Assembly: GCA_045106195.1 (NCBI GenBank)
Contig: JBGCEH010000026.1
Location: 7,755-71,754 of the forward strand
Length of the DNA stretch: 64,000 nucleotides
Direction of reading: 5' to 3'
Source of the DNA: Granulosicoccus sp045106195
GTDB taxonomy: Bacteria; Pseudomonadota; Gammaproteobacteria; Granulosicoccales; Granulosicoccaceae
The notes below the pieces were generated by a model, which saw nothing but the letters and a program-made list of their open reading frames with translations, was not told the origin of the DNA and made no database searches. Position numbers and translations under genes: made by a program. This document shows positions 55,588-64,000 of this stretch, one piece after another; the stretch's first letter is position 1; each line of letters opens with the position of its first letter.

Positions 55588-58500
55588 ATGGGGTTTCCCG
55601 GGTCAACGCAGCAATGGATAAACTGCCTGCTTGTCGCATTATTAGCTAGCGTTGTCAGCACCAGTACTTATGCTGACGATATCGATGTCTATAAATCACG
55701 CATATCACAGCAGCAGAAACCCAATATTCTTTTTGTCCTCGACTATTCTGGCAGCATGGGCTGGGGTATCGGCGTTGGGTTGTCTTCGAACCAGGGACCG
55801 TCACGAATATCGGTTCTCAAAGACGCGATGAATCAGATCCTCGATAGTAACGAAGACAATATCAACGCAGGTCTCGGCTCGCTGTTTTCAAACACAACCA
55901 CCGGTATACGCTGGCCCATCAGTGATCTGCGTGCGGATGCCAGCACCATTGATCCTGACATCCCGGCCAATGAGATATCGGTCAAAGAACTTATCAAAAA
56001 ACGCATCAATGAAAAAGGCGCAGGCGGTGCAACGGCAACCGTAGATGCTCTGGTGGAAGCTGCGCAGTATTTTCGTGGTGATCCGGTTACTCACAACGAC
56101 GCACCACTAACACCCTCCGGCCGGCATCGCCCGCAAACATGGAACAGGACGGAGGGTGCATTTACTGACGGAGACGATCTGGCATCAATCGCTGTGAGCT
56201 ACAGCCCGTCCAATGCATGGACAGACGATACATCACAGGATTTTTACTGTAACGACTATTCAGAATCGGGCGGCCCGAATTTCTGCGCTCAGAAAATCAG
56301 TTCAAACTGTGTAAAACGAACGTCCAGCGAAACCGCTACTACGGGTTACGAGCTAAAAAACAATCTATGGGGCGACTACACGCAATGCGAATATACACGT
56401 ACGGCCAGGTGGGAAACCCCTCGTTACAACTCACCTATTACTGATAGTTGTACCGGCCAGGCGAACGCTATCATCCTTATCACTGATGGTGAACCCACAG
56501 CGATCAATCGTGGGAACTCATTGCGCAGCATCGTTGGCAACAACCTGGACGCCTGCATTGACCTGGAAAATACCATCTTCGCTACCAGCACACAGACAAC
56601 CAATCAAGGTAACTGTGCTATTGAAGTTGCTTCCAGACTGGCCACGAACACGGTTAACCCATACGTTCCGGAGAGTCGGGTGAAGACATATACGGTGGGG
56701 TTCAACATCAATGGACCAGGACAGGATTTTCTGCGCGAACTAGCGACAGCAGGTGAAGGTGAATTCTATTATGCACAGAGTCCCGAACAATTAAACACAG
56801 CACTGACACTTGCCGTGGAAGACATCAAAAGTGGTAGCGAGAGTTTTTCCGAATTATCAGTAGATGTTGATAAAACATCGTTCTCGCATGGTGATCGAGT
56901 TTACTACAATCTTTTTACACCCAGCGCAAAACGTGCCTGGGATGGCAACCTCAAAGGCTTCTTTCTGGGTACCAATGGACTACTGGACATCAATGGCAAT
57001 GCTGCCACTGAAGACAATGAATTCAAGGATACTTCACAAAGTTTCTGGTCTGCACAAGCCGATGGCAACAAGGTCAAAGCTGGTGGAGCATCAGAACAGT
57101 TACTGACCGGCACACGAAAAATATATACGCACCTGGGTGATGCAATACCTCCCACTGGTGTATCACTAGCGACCAATAACGATCGGTGGCTGAGAAAAAA
57201 TAATACCGAAATTACCAATGCCATGCTTGGCCTCGGTGATGATGCCGACAGCACCCGCCGCCGTGATGCAGCTCTGGACTGGATACAGAACGCGCCCATG
57301 GGCGATCCGTTACATACTAAAAGTGTTAGTGTGAACTACGAAAACGATGTAAAGATTGTCTACACGATGACCAATCAGGGGCTACTGCACGCAATAGATG
57401 CAAGCAAGCCTGTATCCACCAGTCCGGTTGATAATACCGGAGGCGAGGAAGTATTCGCTTTCATGCCAAAGCGCCTGTTAAAGAATCTGCCTGACTTGCA
57501 AGTGAATACAGCGGGAGAAGGCCATATCTATGGTCTTGACGGACCCATGACTCGTTGGCATGACGATGTAAACAACGATGGCATCGTTAATTCCAATGAA
57601 ACTGTGATGTTGTATTTCGGCATGCGGAGAGGTGGTACTGCCTACTATGCTATGGATGTCAGCACACATGATTCACCCGTGCTGAAATGGGTTATCGATG
57701 AGAACACCACAGGGTTTGAACGCCTTGCGCAAAGCTGGTCTCGAATGTCGATTATCAAAGTGAAGAACGGCGAGAACACAGAACGCGTACTGGTTTTTGG
57801 TGGAGGCTATGATGCAGAGGCCCAGGATGATGTCAATGCGGCTGTAGAATCCACGGGCAATGCCATTTACATGATTAACGAAGATGGAACGCTGGTGAAA
57901 AGCATCAGCACTGAAAATCACGCAGACATGAAATACTCCATCGCTTCGGATCTGACGGTTATTGACAGTGATGGTGATCAACATGCTGACAGACTCTATG
58001 TGGGAGATCTGGGTGGTCAGTTATGGCGTGTTGATTTTGCAAACATCGCTCAGAATGCAGTTGTTACGCGACTGGCTGATTTGTCTGACAACTATCACCA
58101 ACCCTTTTTCTACCCTCCCAGTGTTGCGATCAATGGCCCGAGGGGGAATCGGTATTTATCTGTCACCATTGGTTCTGGCAACCGGACCAGCCCTCTGCTC
58201 ACCAATGTGCAAAACAATTTCTATATGATCCGCGATACGGATGTAGACATAGGTGCGCCATCTGACGAATTCAGCACAGTGACAGTCACCGACCTTTACG
58301 ACGCCACAAACAACGACATCCAGAGCACCGATACACAAACAGCCGATTCTGCCAAAAATGCTTTGAAGGAGGCCCGCGGCTGGCGAGTCAAGCTGGAGAT
58401 GGATGAAAAGTCGTTGTCGGGTGTTCTCACCTACGAAGGCAAGGTTATGGCCACCACTTTTAAGGCTGCATCGCAAACCGACGATGACAACGATGAATGC

Positions 58501-58779
58501 ACCTTTCAGACAACGGGAGGGTTCTACATCATGGATGTCGATGATGCGGGTATTCAGAATACCAGTCTGGATGATTCGCTAGGCGATGGCGATGTCAACG
58601 ATACAGGCAACCCCAGACCACGAGGTGGCCGCAGCAAGGCGCTCAATACTCAAGGTATTCCCAGTGGTCCAATACCCATCCTGGCCAAGGGCACAAACAC
58701 GTTACAGATAATCGTCGGCAAGGAAACCGTTCAACAGTTCGACAGAACACTGTCGCGAGTTTACTGGATCGCTCGATAG
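55588..58779 (+). CDS. PilY1-like type IV pilus tip/adhesin protein
   Basis: About 1063 residues from ATG 55588 (better spaced to GGAG than ATG 55579). The signal peptide (NCLLVALLASVVSTSTYA) is followed by a von Willebrand A-like domain (about 45-400) with MIDAS residues in VLDYSGSMGWG. Cys residues are scattered in the insert (about 215-290). The C-terminal beta-propeller (about 560-1060) has the PilC/PilY1 calcium loops DVNNDGIVNSNET and DSDGDQHADRLYVGDLGGQ. It normally sits at the pilus tip and regulates retraction. No minor pilin genes flank it, but a PilT-type ATPase gene follows. Confidence 0.9.
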   Translation: MGFPGSTQQWINCLLVALLASVVSTSTYADDIDVYKSRISQQQKPNILFVLDYSGSMGWGIGVGLSSNQGPSRISVLKDAMNQILDSNEDNINAGLGSLFSNTTTGIRWPISDLRADASTIDPDIPANEISVKELIKKRINEKGAGGATATVDALVEAAQYFRGDPVTHNDAPLTPSGRHRPQTWNRTEGAFTDGDDLASIAVSYSPSNAWTDDTSQDFYCNDYSESGGPNFCAQKISSNCVKRTSSETATTGYELKNNLWGDYTQCEYTRTARWETPRYNSPITDSCTGQANAIILITDGEPTAINRGNSLRSIVGNNLDACIDLENTIFATSTQTTNQGNCAIEVASRLATNTVNPYVPESRVKTYTVGFNINGPGQDFLRELATAGEGEFYYAQSPEQLNTALTLAVEDIKSGSESFSELSVDVDKTSFSHGDRVYYNLFTPSAKRAWDGNLKGFFLGTNGLLDINGNAATEDNEFKDTSQSFWSAQADGNKVKAGGASEQLLTGTRKIYTHLGDAIPPTGVSLATNNDRWLRKNNTEITNAMLGLGDDADSTRRRDAALDWIQNAPMGDPLHTKSVSVNYENDVKIVYTMTNQGLLHAIDASKPVSTSPVDNTGGEEVFAFMPKRLLKNLPDLQVNTAGEGHIYGLDGPMTRWHDDVNNDGIVNSNETVMLYFGMRRGGTAYYAMDVSTHDSPVLKWVIDENTTGFERLAQSWSRMSIIKVKNGENTERVLVFGGGYDAEAQDDVNAAVESTGNAIYMINEDGTLVKSISTENHADMKYSIASDLTVIDSDGDQHADRLYVGDLGGQLWRVDFANIAQNAVVTRLADLSDNYHQPFFYPPSVAINGPRGNRYLSVTIGSGNRTSPLLTNVQNNFYMIRDTDVDIGAPSDEFSTVTVTDLYDATNNDIQSTDTQTADSAKNALKEARGWRVKLEMDEKSLSGVLTYEGKVMATTFKAASQTDDDNDECTFQTTGGFYIMDVDDAGIQNTSLDDSLGDGDVNDTGNPRPRGGRSKALNTQGIPSGPIPILAKGTNTLQIIVGKETVQQFDRTLSRVYWIAR

Positions 58780-58912
58780 TAGCAGCCTGGGCGATGTGGA
58801 CGAACAACGCGAACACATCAGAAATTCGTGATCCGGGTAGCGCCCACTATCAAACTCATTGAAATACAGCCGCTAACCAGTGCAACTATTGCTCTAACTC
58901 ACCTTTGTAATT

Positions 58913-60325
58913 ATGGACATATATGCACTTCTCAAGCGTCTGGTAGACTTTGACGGGTCAGATTTGTATCTGGCTACAGGCGCGCCACCCAGTGCCAAGT
59001 TTGCTGGCGAACTTACTGCACTGAGTGACACCCCCTTTGAGAGAGGTGAGGTAGAAGCTATCGCGCGCACAATCATGAATGAGGAGCAGTGCGAGGAATT
59101 TGACCGTGAGCTGGAAATGAATCTGGCACTCGCACTCGATGGAATAGGACGATTTCGACTCAATATATTCAAACAACGTAACGAGGTGTCTCTGGTTGCG
59201 AGAAATATCCAGACCGATATCCCCCGTTTCGATGACCTGGGGTTACCGGCAATTCTCAAGGATGTCATCACCGCAAAGAACGGGTTGGTGTTATTCGTAG
59301 GCGGTACCGGATCAGGGAAATCTACCTCGCTTGCGGCGTTGATTGACCATAGAAATTCCTTTAAAGGTGGACATATCATTACCATTGAGGATCCGGTGGA
59401 ATACGTCCATCCTCATAAGAAATGTATTGTAAACCAGCGTGAAGTCGGCGTTGATACCAACAGCTTTCATGCAGCTCTAAAAAACACATTAAGACAGGCG
59501 CCCGATGTCATCCTCATCGGTGAAATACGTGACAGGGAAACCATGGAACATGCTGTAGCGTTTGCTGAAACCGGGCATCTTGCGATTTCAACTTTACATG
59601 CCAATAACGCCAATCAGGCGATTGACCGGATCATCAATTTTTTCCCCTCAGAGAGCAAAGCGCAACTGCTTCAAGATCTTGGAAACAACATACGAGCCAT
59701 CGTCTCTCAACGATTAGTCCCGACCGTTGATGGCAAGCGCTGCGCCGCCATAGAAATCCTACTGGGTTCTCACACCATTAAGCAGATGATCATGAAGGAT
59801 CAACTGTCAGACATCAAAGAGGCGATGTTGAAATCCGAGAATCAGGGGATGAAAACGTTCGATAGTGCACTTTTTGATTTGGCTCAGGCTGGACGAATCA
59901 CCGAAGAAGAGGCGCTCAAGAACTCCGATTCAGCCAACAATCTGCGTCTTCGTTTCAAACTATCCGGACCTGCAGACAAGGAAGATCAAAGTGATCTGTT
60001 ACTCAGAGGCCAGTTACCCAGCCAGGTGGCAGCTGCAAAGGCGGCAGAAGAGGCAAAGAAAGCTAATAGTGATACTGCTGGAAAGAAAAAAGCCGACAAC
60101 GGAGACAAGACGCAGGATGTTCATGCGGCAATGGCCCAAAAGATTGCAAATCACAAAGCCGCCAACGATGCCGCGAGCGCTGAAGCCAGTGGTGGCAACG
60201 AACTGGAAGCTGCAGCTCAGGCCTTCGAGTTGTCACTGGAGATAGAACCGGATCCAGAACCGGAGGAGCCTGAAGCAGATGATGATTCTCCACCACAGTT
60301 TGGAATGAGCCATCTGGGGCGCTGA
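58913..60325 (+). CDS. PilT/PilU-type twitching motility ATPase with long C-terminal tail
   Basis: 470 residues. Core (about 1-370): Walker A FVGGTGSGKSTSLAAL, Asp box TIEDPVEYVHPH, Walker B VILIGEIRDRETME, and the His box HLAISTLHANN. The start MDIYALLKRLVDFDGSDLYL resembles PilU. Residues about 375-470 are an extra tail: Ala/Lys-rich coiled segment, then an acidic Pro-rich stretch (EIEPDPEPEEPEADDDSPP) ending FGMSHLGR. It probably retracts type IV pili or modulates PilT. It is 134 bases after the PilY1-like gene, likely the same functional unit. Confidence 0.9.
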   Translation: MDIYALLKRLVDFDGSDLYLATGAPPSAKFAGELTALSDTPFERGEVEAIARTIMNEEQCEEFDRELEMNLALALDGIGRFRLNIFKQRNEVSLVARNIQTDIPRFDDLGLPAILKDVITAKNGLVLFVGGTGSGKSTSLAALIDHRNSFKGGHIITIEDPVEYVHPHKKCIVNQREVGVDTNSFHAALKNTLRQAPDVILIGEIRDRETMEHAVAFAETGHLAISTLHANNANQAIDRIINFFPSESKAQLLQDLGNNIRAIVSQRLVPTVDGKRCAAIEILLGSHTIKQMIMKDQLSDIKEAMLKSENQGMKTFDSALFDLAQAGRITEEEALKNSDSANNLRLRFKLSGPADKEDQSDLLLRGQLPSQVAAAKAAEEAKKANSDTAGKKKADNGDKTQDVHAAMAQKIANHKAANDAASAEASGGNELEAAAQAFELSLEIEPDPEPEEPEADDDSPPQFGMSHLGR

Positions 60326-60328
60326 TTC

Positions 60329-60350
60329 CTGGCGCGTGCCAGATAATTTT
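60329..60350 (+). terminator. Probable terminator after the PilU-like gene
   Basis: CTGGC-GCGT-GCCAG then ATAATTTTTTATT, just past the stop codon. The stem is only 5 bp but is followed by a real T-run. Confidence 0.55.
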
Positions 60351-60729
60351 TTATTCAAAACGTTGGGCTGAAGTCACAGCGCGTGCGAATCAGGCGGGAT
60401 CACGTACCTGCGGGTTAACCCTTTTGCATATCTGTCGACAGTAGGATCAAGGGAGATTGTAACTACCCTTATTTACCTGCCCGCTCCTCATCGAAAGTGC
60501 AGTTATGTATCAGGATTCCGCAAGTCTGGGGGGCTTTCGATAAAACGCTTTTTCCAAGTGACGTGAATTACGCATGCGTCATAGATTTGTACACTCGACC
60601 CCAAAGTCACGTTTAGCCTGCTCGCTGGATACCACTGACTGAGTTCTGTACAATCGGCGCAATGCTCATCGTAAGCCGTGTCTGGCACTATTGGTTAGCC
60701 ACACGGGTATTCACGTGGAGATACGCTTG
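60351..60729. other. Intergenic region before the GNAT gene
   Basis: About 380 bases without a credible gene or RNA. Short AT-rich and palindromic patches are present, but nothing distinctive. It marks the beginning of the accessory stretch at the right end. Confidence 0.45.
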
Positions 60730-61284
60730 ATGTACCCTGCTCTCGAAACCCAGCGCACGATACTTTCCGAGATTGTTAATGCCGATGTCGATGCATTGTT
60801 CAACCTATTCAGCAATGAAAATGTCATCAAGTATTACGACACCGAGGCATTCGAAGCGTTATCGGAAGCACAGGAGTTAATCGAACTTTTCAGATATCGA
60901 TTTGAATCGAATCAGGGTTTACGCTGGGGCATCAGAGATAAGGCGTCCAAAGTGTTGATAGGCACATGCGGCTTCAACTCCTGGTCGATCTCAATGAGGA
61001 ATGCTGTTATTGGTTATGAGATTCATCCAAAGTATTGGCGCAAGGGTCTCGCCAGAGAAGCGGTAGGCACCATGTTGCAGGCAGGCTTTTCTGGCTCGTT
61101 ACCGTGTGGAGCTCTGCATCGGGTGCAAGCCGATACCATACCGGGCAATGAAGCCTCCGAACGACTGTTGTTATCGCTAGGGTTCAAGCTGGAAGGCTTA
61201 CGTAGAGATTGCGGCTACTGGAAAAACAGATTCCACGATCTCAAATGCTTTGGTCTTCTCGTAAATGAGTTCACGATTTCCTGA
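60730..61284 (+). CDS. GNAT-family N-acetyltransferase (RimJ/RimL type)
   Basis: 184 residues from ATG 60730 (the frame opens at 60691 without family-like sequence). ETQRTILSEIVNADVDALFNL is the usual N-terminus. The acetyl-CoA loop region is IGYEIHPKYWRKGLAREAVG and the end HRVQADTIPGNEASERLLLSLGFKLEG is the conserved motif B. It acetylates a small molecule or protein N-terminus; substrate unknown. Confidence 0.9.
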   Translation: MYPALETQRTILSEIVNADVDALFNLFSNENVIKYYDTEAFEALSEAQELIELFRYRFESNQGLRWGIRDKASKVLIGTCGFNSWSISMRNAVIGYEIHPKYWRKGLAREAVGTMLQAGFSGSLPCGALHRVQADTIPGNEASERLLLSLGFKLEGLRRDCGYWKNRFHDLKCFGLLVNEFTIS

Positions 61285-61475
61285 AAATCAGTACCGCTTC
61301 TGAAGCATATTGTATCGACGTTTGACTTAAAACAGCGCATCCATTGATCATTTTTGAGTATTGTGATTATCAAGATTGGTTTACGTGTAAAAATTCAGAC
61401 TTGATCTAACATGGTCAGTCCTTCTTTCTGTGATACTAAAATTCTGATAGGTATCTATCAGTGATAGCGGGACAT

Positions 61476-61547
61476 GCACCCGTAGGCTACGAATATCTCA
61501 GCTTCAACACTCGATGTTCAACGGTTTAGTTTCGAATCTACGGGTGC
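61476..61547 (+). ncRNA. Candidate bridge-RNA stem-loop in the left end of the IS110 element
   Basis: GCACCCGTAG (61476-61485) pairs perfectly with CTACGGGTGC (61538-61547). Inside, after a small asymmetric internal loop, CGAA (61490-61493) pairs with TTCG (61531-61534), enclosing about 37 bases. IS110-group elements encode a bridge RNA upstream of the recombinase with internal-loop stems that pair with target and donor DNA. The position 115 bases before the recombinase start and the shape agree, but folding and pairing are not verified. Confidence 0.45.
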
Positions 61548-61663
61548 GCTTGGGTTCACTAACGAATACTCAGGGCTTGCCATTGCACTGGCTCACCTAT
61601 ATTGCTTTCGCAGGACTCAAGCTGCATATCCCTTTTAGAAATATAACACTACGGGAGGTGAGA

Positions 61664-62930
61664 ATGAACACTGCAACGAAACGTGTTTTACAGCGTTTAT
61701 CGGAATCGATTGGGCTGATACGAAGCATGACATTTGTATTTTGCCAGCTAATGAAGATCAGCGTGAATTCACCATCATTCCCCATAAAGTTGAAGATATT
61801 GAGGAATGGGCGCAGGCGATGTACGCTCGATTTGTGGGCCCCATTGCTGTAGCACTGGAACTGTCAAAGGGGCCAGTTGTTTACGCACTGCAAAGTACGA
61901 TTTTTTTGTGATCTTTCCAATTAATCCGCTAACTTTGGCTAAGTACCGGCTAGCCTTCACACCCAGTCGGGCCAAAGATGACCCTACAGACGCTGAGCTG
62001 GCCTTAGATCTATTGATAAATCATCCAGAACGCTTCCAGCCTCTACAACCCCAAAGTAAAGAGATACGAGCTTTGGCTACGCTCACAGAGCATCGACGAA
62101 AATTGGTCAACGATAAAATCCGTATTACTAATCGAATTAGAGATACGTTAAAGCAGTATTACCCACAAATACTCGAATGGTTTGATCGGATTGATACACC
62201 ACTTTTCTGCGATTTTGTAGAGCGATGGCCTTCTCTTGTTCAAGTGAAACAAGCTCGAAAAACTACACTGACCAAGTTTTTTCATGACCATAATATGCGT
62301 CATGCTCATCTGCTTGAGCAGCGATTATCGTCAATTAAATCTTCTACACCACTGACACGAGACGATGGCGTAATAACTCCCAACCGTCTTCAAGCATTGG
62401 TTCTGGCTGATTCACTCCGCACTACGCTGGCTTCGATTCGACGCTACGATGAGGAAATCGCAGCCATTGCAACAAAACATTCAGACTACAATCTCTTTGC
62501 CTCATTACCAGGTGCAGGACCCTCTCTCGCTCCTCGTTTGTTAGTAGCCTTTGGTGAGCAACGTGAGCGATTCAACAGTGCTGGCGAGATGCAGAAGTAC
62601 GCAGGTGTAGCGCCTGTCACCGAGCGAAGTGGGAAGAAAAGTTGGATACACTGGCGCTGGCAGTGTCCTACATTTCTGCGTCAGACATTTGTCGAATGGG
62701 CTGCACAAACGATTAATAAGTCTTTCTGGGCTGGTGTATTCTATCGTCAACAGCGCAACAAAGGATGTACCCATCAAACGGCTGTACGGGCACTCGCGTT
62801 TAAATGGATACGTATTCTTTTCCGGTGCTGGAAAAACCAATCTATTTATAACGAATCGGTATACCTCAAGACACTGAAACGCAGAGGATCACCACTCATG
62901 CATCAGGTGGCACCATCAATTGGCACTTGA
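61664..62930 (+). pseudogene. IS110-family DEDD recombinase with two frameshifts
   Basis: Read across three frames the protein is MNTATKRVLQR, then FIGIDWADTKHDICILPA through VALELSKGPVVYALQ, then KYDFFVIFPINPLTLAKYRL to the end. The first break (near 61696, one T missing from TTTT) and the second (near 61892, one A missing from AAAA) both lie in homopolymers and each restore a perfect family reading if a base is added. Catalytic-type acidic residues are visible: Asp in GIDWAD, Glu in ALELSKG, Asp in AKDDPTDAELALDLL. The C-terminal domain has FASLPGAGPSLAPRLLVAFG and the Ser region VTERSGKKSWIHWRW. Homopolymer breaks could also be sequencing errors. Confidence 0.85.
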
Positions 62931-63092
62931 CTGAATGACTCAGGGCGTGAACCTGCCATTCGCTATTTCCTCTGATAACAGAAATCGGGCAGTATTTGTA
63001 CCGTAGCTATCAGCCAACTCCGGCCGCAGTCCATCTTGAATCTAGGTAGCCGCCGTCGGTATATACGAAACCATCCTCTATCTTTCAAACAC

Positions 63093-63110
63093 TGTATCAC
63101 GCGTGATACA
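63093..63110. promoter_or_regulatory. 18-bp palindromic operator in front of the toxin-antitoxin genes
   Basis: TGTATCACGCGTGATACA is a perfect 18-bp palindrome ending 8 bases before the antitoxin ATG. Type II antitoxins repress their own operon by binding such a palindrome at the promoter, so this is the likely autoregulatory site. Confidence 0.8.
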
Positions 63111-63118
63111 CTGCAGGC

Positions 63119-63355
63119 ATGAAAAAGATAACAATTCGAGATTTACGAAACAATGGCGGGCGTGTGATAGACCGGGTCCTTGCTGGAGAACGGCTCGTTA
63201 TAACGCGCGATGGGCAAGCGGTGGCCGAGCTCTGCCCAACCCCCCGGCAGCCAGTGGAATCGTCGGCTCTGTTGCAACGATGGAGTAAATTGCCTGAAAT
63301 TGATGCTCATGCGCTAAGAGACGACATTGATAGCGTGATCGATCAGGCACTATGA
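63119..63355 (+). CDS. Type II antitoxin, Phd/YefM-like (VapB role)
   Basis: 78 residues. The N-terminus MKKITIRDLRNNGGRVIDRVLAGE and ITRDGQAVAELCP form the Phd/YefM DNA-binding fold. The C-terminal part (LLQRWSKLPEIDAHALRDDIDS) should wrap and block the toxin. The stop overlaps the toxin start (ATGA), and an 18-bp palindrome lies directly in front. Confidence 0.88.
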   Translation: MKKITIRDLRNNGGRVIDRVLAGERLVITRDGQAVAELCPTPRQPVESSALLQRWSKLPEIDAHALRDDIDSVIDQAL

Positions 63356-63762
63356 ACGAGCATGGAATCCTTGATACGAATGCGGTCATACTGCTTAATA
63401 GAATCGCTGATCCGGAATGTTTGCCCAAGTATCCGGCAATCACGACGATTACATTAGCCGAATTGTCTGTAGGCCCCCATGTAACGACCAATGATATTGA
63501 AAGAGCGGCTCGGCAAGCTCACTTGCAACAAGCAGAATCGGATTTTGAGCCAATTCCGTTTGACGCGGCCGCGGCAAGGGCATTTGGCAGAGTGGCGAGT
63601 GATATTCGCTCTGCAGGCAGAAAAACCAAAGCAAGAGCTTATGATGCGCTGATAGCTTCTATAGCTGTCGCTCAGCAGATGCCTCTTTACACAGCCAATC
63701 CAGATGACTTTCTTGGCATCACAGAGTTGAAGCTAGTGCCTATCGTCATACCGGAACGCTGA
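63352..63762 (+). CDS. vapC: Type II toxin, PIN-domain ribonuclease (VapC-like)
   Basis: 136 residues. PIN-domain acidic residues: Asp in GILDTNAVI (about residue 8), Glu in TITLAELSVG, Asp in ARAYDALIASIAV, and Asp in LYTANPDDF. VapC toxins cleave tRNA or rRNA to stop growth. It is translated with the antitoxin by a 4-base overlap. It probably stabilises this accessory region. Confidence 0.92.
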   Translation: MNEHGILDTNAVILLNRIADPECLPKYPAITTITLAELSVGPHVTTNDIERAARQAHLQQAESDFEPIPFDAAAARAFGRVASDIRSAGRKTKARAYDALIASIAVAQQMPLYTANPDDFLGITELKLVPIVIPER

Positions 63763-63917
63763 CGTATTCTGGATTTGCCCATTGCACATCGTTTACCGCG
63801 CAAAGACCACACTTAGGGAGCTTAGATTCAGTCTCAGATTTACTGCGCTTTCGGCCCACAGCGGACTAATTGCATATTCCCCGCTTATAGTCTTTCAAAA
63901 ACATGGAAGCGTATTTT

Positions 63918-64000
63918 ATGGTTGCAGAATTAAAGTGTAGCTATTCGACTATTGATCCCGATGAGTTGATGGCGAAAGTTATTCCTGACTATTCTATTGA
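63918..64000 (+). CDS. Start of an unidentified gene (cut by window edge)
   Basis: A frame from ATG 63918 (GGAAG 8 bases upstream; ATG 63903 is in the same frame) reads MVAELKCSYSTIDPDELMAK and stays open to the window end. Too short to assign. Confidence 0.4.
   Translation, partial: MVAELKCSYSTIDPDELMAKVIPDYSI

Larger units (their letters stand above)
61441..63030 (+). mobile_element. IS110-family insertion sequence, inactivated
   Basis: The element comprises a frameshifted IS110-type recombinase and flanking non-coding ends. Both boundaries are approximate, since IS110 elements lack terminal inverted repeats and usually make no target duplication. The AT-richer composition and position between a GNAT gene and a toxin-antitoxin pair fit an accessory insertion. 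Confidence 0.65.

Noticed and set aside
1..64000. CRISPR arrays, prophage genes, tRNA or rRNA genes
   Set aside because: I looked for regularly spaced repeats, phage structural or integrase genes and tRNA-like cloverleaf ends with CCA and found none I could support.

Overview
The window looks like chromosome of a free-living Gram-negative gammaproteobacterium of moderate GC, probably marine or aquatic. This rests on lipoprotein signals, type IV pilus parts, a split PntAA/PntAB transhydrogenase, a double-HPt CheA and several ABC uptake systems. A Granulosicoccus-like lineage is possible, but that is inference from gene content only. Genes are mostly tightly packed operons; decay and mobile DNA are confined to about 38.0-39.0 kb and 61.3-63.8 kb.

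Left part (0-14 kb): the transhydrogenase operon pntAA-pntAB-pntB runs off the left edge and its PntAA carries an unusual C-terminal helix-hairpin-helix-like tail. Then come ferrochelatase (hemH) and a two-gene phosphorelay: a membrane hybrid histidine kinase with two HPt domains, followed by a REC-GGDEF-EAL protein whose GGDEF motif is degenerate. Next is an unusual set: a GAF-like/HlyD adaptor, an M50 (site-2-protease-like) membrane protein with its own HlyD-type C-terminus, a HEAT-repeat protein, and a lipoprotein with calcium-binding thrombospondin type 3 repeats.

Chemosensory part (15.4-26.8 kb): a compact minus-strand cluster cheA-cheW-mcp-cheY-cheB-cheR-cheX, preceded upstream by a DHp-like small protein, a lone receiver and a second CheB. 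No flagellar genes are present, so the output of the pathway is open (flagella elsewhere, pili or c-di-GMP).

Nutrient part (27-55 kb): an amino-sugar block (GlcNAc kinase-nagA-murQ) is divergent from a sugar ABC importer with its own ATPase. A small redox/membrane cluster (AraC regulator, NmrA-like reductase, DUF4345-like and DUF1772-like proteins) is followed by a decayed class III aminotransferase. A peptide ABC importer is joined to an M24 peptidase and a Gfo/Idh/MocA dehydrogenase. A gluconate block follows (SMP-30 lactonase divergent from gluconokinase, 2-hydroxyacid dehydrogenase and gnd), with Crp/Fnr, AI-2E and AEC family genes around it.

Right part (55-64 kb): a PilY1-like adhesin and a PilT/PilU-type ATPase with an acidic C-terminal tail. 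The end is an accessory region: a GNAT acetyltransferase, an IS110-family element whose recombinase has two frameshifts but whose left end still shows a bridge-RNA-like stem-loop, and a VapBC-type toxin-antitoxin pair behind an 18-bp palindrome.
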